The notes beneath the pieces were generated by a model. That model had not been told where the DNA came from. It searched no databases and saw only the letters and a list, made by a program, of their open reading frames with translations. Both the position numbers and the translations under genes were made by a program. DNA of 64,000 bases from Pseudonocardiales bacterium (lineage in GTDB: Bacteria > Actinomycetota > Actinomycetes > Mycobacteriales > Pseudonocardiaceae): contig JAFAPC010000094.1 of NCBI GenBank assembly GCA_019247305.1, positions 43,258 to 107,257 of the forward strand. Reading direction: 5' to 3'. Positions 48,275 to 58,700 of the stretch are shown here, piece after piece. The stretch's first letter is position 1, and each line of letters begins with the position of its first letter.

Positions 48275-49021
48275 CTACCCGGGGTCGGGCCTGCCCCGGT
48301 CAGCTCCAGCTCCCGGGGCCCTGGCCAGGGGGGAATGCAGGTGCAGCGCCACGGTGCCATCCAGGGCGTCGAGGACGGCGCGCTGCACCGCGGGGCGCAC
48401 CTGCGCCACGGAGACCGGCCGGCCCAGCTCGGCGCTCAGCGACGTCACGCCAGCGTCAGTGATCCCGCACGGAACGATCCGGTCGAACGCGGCGAGGTCG
48501 GGCTGGCAGTTCAGCGCGAACCCGTGCATGGTCACCCCGCGGCTGATCCGAACCCCGATCGCGGCGATCTTGCGTTCGGGACGGCCAGCAGCGGGGTCAG
48601 CCGCCAGCCACACCCCGGACCGCCCCGAGATCCGTCCGGGGTCCAGGCCCAGCTCAGCACACACGGTGATCAAGGCCTGCTCCAGGCGCCGCACGTAGTC
48701 GATGACGTCGATTGGTTCGGCCAGGGCAAGGATGGGATAGCCGACGAGCTGGCCCGGCCCGTGCCAGGTGATCTTTCCCCCACGGTCGACGTCGATCACC
48801 GGCGTGCCCTCGTCCGGCCGCTCGGCCAGCGTGGTCCGCCGGCCTGCGGTGTACACCGAGGGGTGCTCGAGCAGCAGCAGCATGTCGGGCCCGGTGCCGT
48901 CGGCGCGGGCGGTCGTCAGCTGTCGTTGCAGCGCCCAGGCTTGCGTGTAGTCGACGAGGCCCAGCCAGCGGACCTCGACCGGCGCCGTGCTGGCCCGGCA
49001 TGAGCCGATGGTGACCGTCAC
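48275..49021 (-). CDS. lipB: Octanoyl-[ACP]:protein N-octanoyltransferase
   Basis: A 248-residue enzyme transferring octanoate from ACP to lipoyl domains. [29 protein letters not shown], active-site Lys151 ([22 protein letters not shown]) and nucleophile Cys185 (RIVPCGI) are all in place. It precedes lipA by 16 bases. Confidence 0.97.
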   Translation of the reverse strand: MTVTIGSCRASTAPVEVRWLGLVDYTQAWALQRQLTTARADGTGPDMLLLLEHPSVYTAGRRTTLAERPDEGTPVIDVDRGGKITWHGPGQLVGYPILALAEPIDVIDYVRRLEQALITVCAELGLDPGRISGRSGVWLAADPAAGRPERKIAAIGVRISRGVTMHGFALNCQPDLAAFDRIVPCGITDAGVTSLSAELGRPVSVAQVRPAVQRAVLDALDGTVALHLHSPLARAPGAGADRGRPDPG

Positions 49022-49040
49022 GGGCCTGAGATTACGCCGG

Positions 49041-49931
49041 CTACCCCAGAGCCGCAGCCAGCGCTGCCGACAGCGTCGCGTGCTGGAAGGGGTAGCCGTG
49101 CTTGCGCAGCACCGCAGGTTCCGCGCGCTGCCCGGCCAGCATCATCTCATCGACCAGTTCGGTGCCGAGTATCAGGCGCAGCGCGAAGCCAGGCACCCCC
49201 AGCGGCGTCGGGCGGTGCATCGCCTTGCCCACCGCCGCGGTGAACTCGGCATTGGTCACCGGGAGCGGACCGCTGAGATTGACCGGGCCGGACACCTCGT
49301 CGTGTTCGAGGGCGAAACGGATCGCGCCCACCTCGTCGTCCAGCGAGATCCACGGCATGTACTGCTCTCCACTGCCCAGCCGGCCGCCCAGCCCGAGGGC
49401 GAACAGGGGCTTGAGCTGACCCAGCAACCCGCCGAAGCGGGAGATCACCAGTCCGGTGCGCACCCGTACCACCCGGGCCCCGGCCCGCTGGGCGGCCGCT
49501 GTGGCCGCTTCCCAGTCCCGGCAGACCTGGGCGAGAAACCCGGAGCCCGCCGGGGCGGTTTCGTCGACCTCGCGGTTGCCGGTGTCACCGTAGTAGCCGA
49601 CCGCAGAGGCGTTCACCAGAATCGGAACCCGGTGTTCGGCGACGGCTGCGGCCAGGACTTCGGTGGGGCCGATCCGGCTGTCTCTGATGGCCTGCTTGAC
49701 CTCCCCAGACCAGCGCCGGCTGGCCATCGCCGAGCCACACAGATTCACCACGGCGTCGGTGCCCTCCAGGGTGCCGGCGGCTATGGTCGCCGCCGAGGGA
49801 TCCCAGGCGCGCTCGTCAGGACCGCGCGGTCGGCTACGCACCAGCCGGATGACCTCGTGGCCGGCTTGGCGGAGCAGCGAGACCAGGGCAGTGCCGATCA
49901 GGCCCGAGGACCCAGCGATCGCGACGCGCAT
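49041..49931 (-). CDS. TIGR01777 family epimerase-like oxidoreductase
   Basis: A 296-residue extended [28 protein letters not shown] at the N-terminus (G-x-x-G-x-x-G), [15 protein letters not shown], then [18 protein letters not shown] with the Tyr of the SDR active site, and a DUF1731-like C-terminus ([22 protein letters not shown]). Substrate unknown. It occupies the same place as Rv2216 next to lipB in mycobacteria. Confidence 0.92.
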   Translation of the reverse strand: MRVAIAGSSGLIGTALVSLLRQAGHEVIRLVRSRPRGPDERAWDPSAATIAAGTLEGTDAVVNLCGSAMASRRWSGEVKQAIRDSRIGPTEVLAAAVAEHRVPILVNASAVGYYGDTGNREVDETAPAGSGFLAQVCRDWEAATAAAQRAGARVVRVRTGLVISRFGGLLGQLKPLFALGLGGRLGSGEQYMPWISLDDEVGAIRFALEHDEVSGPVNLSGPLPVTNAEFTAAVGKAMHRPTPLGVPGFALRLILGTELVDEMMLAGQRAEPAVLRKHGYPFQHATLSAALAAALG

Positions 49932-49988
49932 AGGGAGATCCTCCCGGGTCCACCCCGACTGCGCGAGGCGGGTTTCTCAATGTACTGA

Positions 49989-50318
49989 TCAAGCGACTTG
50001 GTCGCGGTGGGTGGCGGCAGCGGGATTGAACCAGATCAGGTGCAGCGTTCCGTGGTGGGAGAACGAGAACACCTCGCGGACGCGCTCGGCGCAGCTGAAG
50101 CGGCCGCGGATCGGCCGGCCCACCCAGACCAGCTCGGCGCGGTCTGTGAACTCCATGCCCCACGCGATGATGCGCGCGTCCAGCCGCTCGTCCGCCTCCT
50201 CGACCAGCGCGAACAGGCGCGGGGCGACATCGGCGACGAACCGTTCCAGCAGCGCGGCGAAGTCCGGCTCGGTGCACAGCTGCGGCGGGGCAGCCGGAGT
50301 CTCCTGGGGCGTGGTCAT
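49989..50318 (-). CDS. Hypothetical protein divergent from the XRE/DUF397 module
   Basis: A 109-residue protein from ATG 50318. DFAALLERFVADVAPRLFALVEEADERLDARIIAWGMEFTDRAEL is followed by GRPIRGRFSCAERVREVFSFSHH and HLIWFNPAA. This type of protein recurs beside XRE-DUF5753 regulators in actinobacteria. No function is known. It shares a ~157-bp AT-rich upstream region with the regulator on the other strand. Confidence 0.75.
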   Translation of the reverse strand: MTTPQETPAAPPQLCTEPDFAALLERFVADVAPRLFALVEEADERLDARIIAWGMEFTDRAELVWVGRPIRGRFSCAERVREVFSFSHHGTLHLIWFNPAAATHRDQVA

Positions 50319-50475
50319 GGGTGTGTTCCCAACCTGGTCGCTTCGATCTTTGACGTTGTGAATGAACGCTAGTCCTTGACATAAAAGGTCTTTGGATGCC
50401 GATCGAGTGAGTTTTGATATAAAGATCGTATATATAAGATCGCTGTTCCGGTGCTTGTGGACGGAGGTACTCGGC
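50319..50475. promoter_or_regulatory. AT-rich bidirectional promoter region
   Basis: The divergent spacer contains a run of A/T (TGATATAAAGATCGTATATA near 50410-50435) with AGATCG repeated twice, which stands out from the GC-rich surroundings. It probably carries the promoters of both genes and the XRE regulator's own site. Confidence 0.5.
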
Positions 50476-51345
50476 ATGGCTGGCGCGTCGGCACCGCTGC
50501 GTCGGTTGGGTGCGGAGTTGCGGCGGCTGCGCGAGACGGCGGGCCGCACTCAGACCGACGTCGGCGCGGCGATCGGTCGCAGCCACGCCACCTTGGTCAA
50601 CTGGGAGCGCGGCAAGACCAAAATCAGCAAATCGGACCTGGTGTGCCTGCTGGCCGAGCTCCGCGCGCCGCTCGAGGTGCGCAAGGCCCTGGAGCAACTA
50701 CGCGAAGAGGCCGGCGGGGGAGCCGGGCAGTGGGTGGTCTACGGGCTGCCCGACTGGCTGCGGCCGTTCGTCAGTTTCGAGGAGGACGCGGTAACCGAGA
50801 CCAGTTTCCAACCGGTGATCATTGATGGGCTGCTGTAGACCGAGGACTACGCGCGGGCGACGCACCTCACGGCTCCCTACGTGGTCGCACCGGATGCGGT
50901 GGACCGGTGGGTGGCCGCCCGGATGCAGCGCCAGCAGCGGCTGACCGGCCCTGATCCGCTGCGGTTGCACGCGGTGCTGAGCGAGGCCGCGCTACGGCTG
51001 GAGGTGGGCGGGCCTGCGGTGATGATGGTCCAGCTCGAACGCCTCATGGCGGCCACCGGCGCGGACAACATCACCATCCAGGTGTTGCCCGCCAGCATGT
51101 GGCAGCATGCCGGTTTCGCGAGCAACTTCACCGTGCTGCACTTCGCCGACGCTATAGCTGACCCACCGCTGGGTTACTTCGACGGGCCATTCGGCGGGTA
51201 CTTGATCAGTGATCTAGGCGATGTCGCCTCGATGGTCAACATGTTCGATGACCTGCGTGAATCAGCACTGGATGCGGCCGACTCCGCTGAGCTGCTCGCC
51301 GGGATACTGGACGAGTACCGGAGAAAAGGCGGCACTCATGACTGA
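50476..51345 (+). pseudogene. XRE regulator with DUF5753 domain, interrupted by an in-frame amber codon
   Basis: ATG 50476 has GGAGG at eight bases. Residues 1-75 are an XRE helix-turn-helix (LRRLRETAGRTQTDVGAAIGRSHATLVNWERGK). The DUF5753 domain follows, but the conserved GLLQTEDYARA reads GLL-TAG-TEDYARA: TAG at 50836-50838 where CAG is expected. The same frame then continues intact through AVDRWVAARMQRQQRL and LISDLGDVASMVNMFDDLRESAL to TGA 51345. As read, only a 120-residue HTH fragment would be made, unless the stop is read through. The 3' end overlaps the DUF397 gene by eight bases. Confidence 0.85.
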
Positions 51346-51544
51346 CCTATCGACAGCCGCGTGGCGCAAGTCCAGCTTCAGCACCGGCGGCGGCGCCTGC
51401 GTCGAGGTCGCGCTGCTGGACGACGGCCGGATCGCGGTACGCAACAGCAACGACCCGGACGCGGAAGTGGTCCTGTTCACCCGCGCCGAGATGAACGCCT
51501 GGATCAAGGGAGTCAAAGCCGGCGAGTTCGACGACCTCACCTAA
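51338..51544 (+). CDS. DUF397 protein
   Basis: A 68-residue protein from ATG 51338: STAAWRKSSFSTGGGACVEVALL, DDGRIAVRNSNDPDAEVVLFTRAEMNAWIKGVKAGEFD, the standard DUF397 sequence. These proteins pair with XRE-DUF5753 regulators (WhiJ-like systems) and are thought to modulate them. It overlaps the regulator's 3' end, so the pair was co-translated before the amber change. Confidence 0.93.
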   Translation: MTDLSTAAWRKSSFSTGGGACVEVALLDDGRIAVRNSNDPDAEVVLFTRAEMNAWIKGVKAGEFDDLT

Positions 51545-51746
51545 GCCGCCGGGCAGCGCACCGGGCGCCGCGCTGGCGCTGAGAGTCCTGTCGGTTGAAC
51601 CGCGCTGGCCGCCGCGACCCACCACCCACGTTGACAGCGCCCCACGGGTTGGGGCGAGGTCGCTGCTAGGGTCCGCCGCGCGCCCTCGGGCGTCGGCAGA
51701 TGTCGTTGCTGCGAGCAGCGGCTTCTCGTTGTGGAGGGCGTCGACG

Positions 51747-52304
51747 ATGACGGTGGCAGGTGTCGTGCCGCTCGATGAGCGTGAGGCGCAGGACAAGGCC
51801 ACCACGTTGCAGTGGGTCAACTCGGGCGCGCCGCTGTTCCGCATCGCCCGCCCGGCAACGCCCGATAAGCACCTGTGCGTCTACTTCGCCTTATTCGACG
51901 AGGCACGACGTTCGGTCCTGCTGGTCGACCATGTGAAAGCGGGTTTGTGGCTGTTCCCCGGCGGCCACGTCGACGACGGCGAGGACCCACGCACCACGGT
52001 ACTGCGGGAGGCCGCCGAAGAACTGCAGATCAACGGCGAGTTCCACCCGCGGTTCGGGGAGCAGCCACTGTTCCTGACCGTGACGAAGACACGGGGCGAG
52101 CACGGCCACACGGACGTGTCATTCTGGTTCGTGTTGGCCGCCGATCAGGACATGCGGATCGAGGCCGATCCGCTTGGGCACCCCGGCGTTGGTCAGCTGA
52201 CAGATCACCACAAACGGCTGGCGTTCACCACGGGCGATGGCCGTTCGTGGTCGCACGGTCGGCGCGCAGGCCGATGGTGGTCAGCAAGGCGGCGTGATCG
52301 CTGA
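51747..52304 (+). CDS. NUDIX hydrolase with abnormal C-terminus
   Basis: A 185-residue protein from ATG 51747 with GGAGG at nine bases. The Nudix box occupies ~72-94 (GGHVDDGEDPRTTVLREAAEEL), with the catalytic REAAEE glutamates present; the glycine usually found after EEx is Gln. After DVSFWFVLAADQDMRIEAD (to about 140) the sequence turns into Arg/Trp/Gly-rich residues unlike the family, suggesting the 3' end was replaced near 52165. Substrate unknown. Confidence 0.75.
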   Translation: MTVAGVVPLDEREAQDKATTLQWVNSGAPLFRIARPATPDKHLCVYFALFDEARRSVLLVDHVKAGLWLFPGGHVDDGEDPRTTVLREAAEELQINGEFHPRFGEQPLFLTVTKTRGEHGHTDVSFWFVLAADQDMRIEADPLGHPGVGQLTDHHKRLAFTTGDGRSWSHGRRAGRWWSARRRDR

Positions 52305-52446
52305 GGCCGTCGCTTCGGGTGCTGTGGTCATAAGCGCACGCTCGGATCTCTCCTACCCCGATGCCGACGAGGCTGTGGTCCAGACGCTGGCTGCCGAAGC
52401 GGGGATGGATCCAGCTATGGTCGGGTTCGACGACGTTGAGGTCGGG

Positions 52447-52618
52447 GTGTTGTTAAGGAAGCTGCTACGAGGCGCCAATTGAAGACATTTCCGCTGTTCA
52501 GTGACCCGTTAACTGATCATGAATGAGGTAGGGAATCAGTCGAAGACTCGCTTGCTCTGCCTCGTTGACCAGCAGAAACAGCGTCTTTGGCGTCTCATGG
52601 TAGCTTCTTTAACGACAC
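52447..52618 (+). mobile_element. MITE-like element copy A (172 bp)
   Basis: Begins GTGTTGTTAAGGAAGCT and ends in the complement of GTGTCGTTAAAGAAGCT, an imperfect ~30-bp terminal inverted repeat. Near-identical copies lie at 59360-59531 and 61889-62060 in the opposite orientation. No transposase is encoded, and I see no obvious target-site duplication. It sits 143 bp upstream of the DUF4062-NACHT start. Confidence 0.85.
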
Positions 52619-52760
52619 AGCCAACGCAACACCGCCCAAGCGGTCTGCTGGTCGCGCGAAAGCGCTGAATTAAGCTTCGCTTACTCTGAGTACTCCGAGC
52701 ATGCCGAGGGTGCCCCGCATGAGTTCTTCCGACAGGTCGCTGTCCCGCAGGAACCGCACG

Positions 52761-55700
52761 ATGCCCGCACCGCGCGCCGAAGCGACCTCAGCACGCCCTT
52801 CCCGGGTTTACGTCTCCTCGACTTACCAGGATCTCAAGGGTTGCCGTGGTGAGATTCGGATCGCCCTGCGGCAGATGGGCCTGGAGGACATCGCCATGGA
52901 GACGTACACGGCGGGCGAGGAGCGGCCAGTCGACCGATGCCTGCACGACGTGCGGTCGGTCGACATCTACCTCGGCATCTTGGCTTGGCGGTACGGGTTC
53001 GTACCGGCCGGCGGGAATGCCTCGATCACTGAACTGGAGTATCGCGCGGCGGGTGAGGCCGGCATCCCCCGGCTGATCTTTGTGCTTGACGACGAGGCGC
53101 CGTGGCCGCACTCGGCCACGTACAAGGACAGGGACTCTACACAGATTGAGGCGTTCCGCGCCCACGTCCGCAACGCGCATCTGTGCGGCAGTTTCACGTC
53201 GAAGGAGGATCTCTGTAGCAAGGTCGCCGTGGCGGTGCACCGACACTTGCAAGACCGGCACGGGATCACCGTGGGTGCGGACACCGCGTGGGAGGCCTAC
53301 TGCAACCGCCTGATACAGGAGTACCGCCGTCTCGATCTTGAGGCGCTGACCCCGCCGGACCGCGATGAGCATCTGCAGATCGCGTTGCGGGACGTCTTCG
53401 TCGAACCCGATGTCCGGGAGGACATGCCAGATGCCGAGTTGCCCAAAGAACTGCGGCGCAAGCTTGCGGAGGCGGCCGACCCAACCAGCTCGGAGCTGCC
53501 GCGCGGGCTAGACAGGAAGCTGGTGGAACAGGCACGCGAGTCATACCAGCGCCGGCCGGCGCTGGGTGCCTTCGACGCGCTGACCGCGCCGCTCGCCCGG
53601 GCCTGCGTACTGCTCGGCGACCCAGGCGCTGGCAAATCGACGCTCGTCCGGTACCTGGCGCTGGCCCTGGCCGAAGGGCGTACCCCGCCGGCTCTCGCCG
53701 CGCTCGACGGCTGGCGGCCGATCCTGATAGAGCTGCGCGACTACGTGCTGAACTGCGGCGAGTACGAGACTTTCAGCGGCTACCTCGACTACCGCAAGCG
53801 CACAGACGGGCTGGGGATGGAGTGGGCGACGGTCGAATCCTATCTGCGTGACGACGGGCGTGCGTTGGTCATCTTCGATGGCCTGGACGAGATCTCCAAG
53901 CCGCGGTTGCGTGAGACCGTGTCCCGCCGCATCGCGGGATTCGCCGCCCAGTTCCCAGTCACCCGGGTCGTGGTGACCTCCCGGGTGGTCGGCTACCAGC
54001 CGCGCGTCCTCCGGGATGCGGGCTTCGTGCAGTACACCGTGCAGGACCTCGGGCCCGACAAGATCGACGCCTTCCTGCGCAGCTGGTACGGACTTGTCCT
54101 GCGCGACCGCCAGGGCGCGGCCGAGACGCGCCGGAAGTGGCTCACCCAGGCGATCGAGGACTCCGCGCCGATTCGGGAACTGGCTGGCAATCCGCTGCTG
54201 CTGACCATCCTCGCGATCATCGGCAAGCATCAGGAGCTGCCCCGGGAACGCGGGAAGGTGTACGACCACGCGGCCGGTGTGCTCGTGCAGCACTGGGACG
54301 TCAACAAGCATCTAGCCAACGAAGACATCGATGCGGATGTCATCCGCGAGGACGACAAGAAGGAGCTCCTTCGCGAGCTTGCCACCCGGATGCAGGAGGG
54401 CAGTCATGGGTTCGCCGGCAACAGCCTGGCCGAGGCCGACCTGCTTCAGGACATTGAGGGCTATCTGATCAAGCGTTTTCAGTACGAGTCGACGAAAGCG
54501 ACCAAGATCAGCACCGCGATGGTCCGGCAGCTGCGCGAGCGCAATTTCATCTTCGCCCGGTACGGCGCTGGCGTGTACGGCTTCGTCCATCGCGCGCTGT
54601 TGGAGTTCTTCAGTGCCAGCGACATCGTCAACCAATTCGAGAAGGCCCGTACCTTATCCGAGGATGACCTGGTCGAGCAGGTGTTCGTGCCGCGCGGCGA
54701 GGACCCGGCCTGGGTCGAGGTGCTCCGGCTGATCGCCGGCATGGTCGATGCGACGGTGGCCGCCCGACTCGTCGATGGTCTGCTCACCAGCGCCGGCACT
54801 TCTCGCTCCTCGATGTTGGACCGGCGACCGCTCGCGGCGGTGGCGTTGGCCGCGCAGTGCATCGCCGAGATCCGCAACGTGAACGCTGCGGAGGGTGCGG
54901 CTAAACGCACCCTGCAGGCGATCATCGAACTGCTCGAGCCGCCGAAGCGGTCGTTTGGCGACGACGTCCGCGAGACGCACCTGGAGAAGACCGTCCTCCC
55001 CGCGATGAGCGCCGTCTCCGGTTGGCCCGGACGCTGCGCGTTTCGTGACTGGTTCGTCCAGACCGGGCGGTACGCTACCGCTCCACCCGCGGCGAAGCTC
55101 GGCGCGCGGTTCCTGGCGGCGTTGTTCCCCAAGGACGACCAGGTGCGCGAGCTGCTGCACGGGACGGTTCGCAGCGGCATCCCGAAACAGCGCGAGGCCG
55201 CTCTGCTGGGGCTTGCGCAGTCCTGGAAACATGATCCGGCGACCGTTCACCTTATCGTGGAGGGTTTGTCCGACGAGGACGCGTCTGTCCGCCGGACGAG
55301 TCTCGACCTGCTGGGCACCCACTGGCCGGACGATGACCGCGCGCCTAATCTGATGCGTCGTGCCGCCACGGACGCCGACGCGGACGTCCGCCGCCGGGCG
55401 GTCGAGGCCTTGGCGCAGCACGCCACGAAGGTGAACGGTGCCTGGCCGGCGGTGATCCGGGCGCTGCAGGGCGACGGCGCTCAGGCGGTACGGAACGCCG
55501 CGGTCACCGCCTTGGCGTCGGACCAAGCGAACCCACAGGAGGCGATGGCGCACCTGCTCCAGGCCTGTTCCGACCCAGATTGGGAGGTGCGGCGCTCAGC
55601 CTTGCGCCTGATGGTGGCCCGTTTCGCGGGGGAGACGGTGGTGTTCGACCGGGTGCTCGCCGCCACCCGGGACAGCGACGAGGACGTCCGGCAGACGGCG

Positions 55701-58700
55701 GTCGAGTTGCTTGCCGGCTGGCGGCCGGAGACCCCGGAGTCCCGCCGCGCCGTCTGTGGGGCCATCCGCGACGCCGACCCCCAGGTGCGGCGTGCCGCGG
55801 TCGGGGCTATGGCCCAACGATGGCACGACGATCCGGAGGTAGAGGAGGCCTTAAAGCTCGCGCGGACCGATCACGACGGCGACGTTCGCGTGGCGGCGTT
55901 GACCGCGTGGGCCGACCCGATCAGCCGGGCAAAGGAGTACATCGCCATCCTGGACTTCATCGTGGCTGACGATCCGGTCGCCGACGCCCGGCGGGCCGCG
56001 CTTGAGGCCCTGGTGTCCGAGGCCGCCGAGTTCAGCGGGGCAGCACTGGAGCGCGCCATCGCTGATCCCGACCCGGACGTTCGGTTGAGCGCCCTGCGGA
56101 GTCTGTCCAGCGCGATACCGCAGCTGTCCCTCTTCCGGCCGGCCGTGCTGCGCTTGTGCGAGGACGCCGTCGAGAAGGTCCGGCAGAAGGCCGTGGAGGT
56201 TGCGGCACGGTTCTGGGGAGATCGTCCCGAGGTGATGCGGATCCTGCACCGTGCCGCGCGGTGCCAGTCCTGGCAGTTGCGCTGGGCGGCCCTGGAATCT
56301 CTTGCCGCACGCTGGCCCGACGATGCCGAAACGTGGCGGGCGCTGCGACGAGGTCGCCGCGATCCGTCGGACTCGGTGCGGTACACCGCGACGACCGTGA
56401 TGGCAAGCCTTGGGCAGAACGCCAGCGATCGCGCCGCCGTGGTCGAGGCGGCCACCACGGATCCGGATGTCTGGACGCGGCGGTGGGCCGCGACGCTGCT
56501 CTGTGCCCTGACGGTCGAGGGGAACAGACCGGCCGAGGCGTCCGCTGGGTGCTCGACGATCCGCGAGGCGGAGCTGCGCGCCGCGGTCCGGTCCGGGCTT
56601 AACGAAGCGGCGATGTCGGCGGTCCGGGCCGCGACGGATGATCCCGATCCGGACGTACGCCTGGCGGCCTACGAAATCGTCAGCGCACGGCGCGACGCGT
56701 TTCCGGACGCGCTACGCCTGATCACCACGTCGTCGCGCGACCTGGATCCGGAGATCCGCCTGTTCGGCTTGGCCGCGCTGCTGGCGGCCTGGCCAGACGA
56801 CGACGAGACGAGCGGAGCGCGTCGTCGTGGACTCACCGACCCTACGGACCAGATCCGTCGGCTCGCGCTCGAGTCGTTGATCCTCAATGAACCCGAAGCA
56901 CCGGCAACCCACCATGCCACGACCGCGGCGATCAACGACAGCGACTGGGCTACCCGCCTAGTTGCCCGGGACACCCTCAGTCTTCGGTGGCGTGACATGC
57001 CCGAAACCCTCATGAGCCTGCATGCGGCGATGCACCATCCCGAGGAGAGCGTTCGCCGAGCCGTCGTCGAGGCTCTGCGGGGAGCCTGGCCGGACGAGGG
57101 CTTGACGTTCGACGCGCTGGCCGACTGCGTGGGTGATCCGGCGCCTAACCTCCGTGTCTGGGCGTTGCGCAGTCTCGCGACGGGTTGGCCGCACGACAGC
57201 CGGATCCGGGCCTTACTCGCGATCGCCCGCCACGACCACGATTCGGACGTGGCCACCGCTGCGTGGGAGCTGCAATGCCGGGCTGAGGACAACTGGGCGT
57301 TCGATGATGCGCGCAGGGCGGATCTGCGCCACCCCGACGTCGTCTACCGTCGGCTCGGCGCGGAGCGGCTGGCGCGTCCTGCGTCGGTCACCGATGACTA
57401 CTCAGACCTGTTCCGTCTCGGGATTCGAGACAACAGCGAGTGCGTCCGGTCACGGATCCGGTTCGCCTTGGTGTCGGCGGCTGACGAGCGGCAGGTCCAG
57501 TCGGTCCTGCGGACCGCCGGCGTTCACCCATATTTCGCGGCACGCATGATCAATATTCAGGTGCGAGTGGCGAGGTGGCCTAACTCAGTTGAGTCTCGCG
57601 ATGCGATCCGACAGGCCTTGGGCGACGTCGACTCTGTGGTCCGCGAGACTGCGCTTCACCTGCTCATCGAGTCCGATCCCGAAGCCACGTCATCCTTTGA
57701 GGTCGCAGTCCGCTCGTTGACCGATCCCCACGGGAATGTGCGGTCCGCCGCGATTCGACTGATCACCACGTACTGGCCGGAGGAGCCGGGAACGCTCGAC
57801 CGACTTGTCTCGGCCAGCCGTGACGTCGACTCAGGCAACCGGCACGCCGCGCTGGAGGCCTTGGTGATCGGGTGGCCGCGACACCCCGTGACGTTGGCTG
57901 CCCTCGAAGAGGCGGAGACCGACGTCACCCTCTTCATTCAAGACTTCGCTCGTCGCACCCGGATGCGACTGCAGCGTGAGCCCCCTACCGCCAAGGCGTG
58001 GGATGCAGACTCGCGGTCCGCCGCTCGCGAGCGGCTTCGGCGAGCGGATCTGCACCTTCCAGACGATCCCGCGTCCCAACACACCGTTCTGGACCTCACC
58101 AGGTCGACGGACTGGCGGATCCGGACGGAGGCGCTGAGGGTGCTGGCGCGGCGATGGCCGGACTGGTCCGAGAACAATCTGGCGTTGACCAGGGCATTGG
58201 ACGATGACAACGAGCACGTTCGCGATGCTGCCGTGCGGATGCTGACGGGTAACTTCCCGGGCTCATCGGCCGCTGTTTCGATGCTTCGCCACGCGGCGCG
58301 AGACCCGCACTGGCCGAATCGGGTTAGTGCGGTCCAATTGCTCCGGCTATGGCGCAGCCCGGAGGCACAGGCCGGGCTGATCGAGGCCGCCCGAGACCAG
58401 GTGATCAACGTCCATTACACGGCCGTCGTTGGTCTGGTCACTGGCTGGCCCACCGACGACCGGACGTGGGACGCTCTTGGCTGGGCAGCCTGTTCGTCAT
58501 TTGACTGGCTGCACCACTTTGCCTACGAGCGCCTGAGCGGGGGCGTATCCGATACGGTCCCCGATCGCGCGACCCTGCTTGCCGCGCGGCGTGTCCCTGA
58601 TCTCCTTCTCCTCGCGACGTGGTGGGGTGAGGATCCGGATGCGGCAGCAGTCCTGCGCGAACGTCTCCAGCACCACGACCTCCTCCGGGCGGCATCCCTG

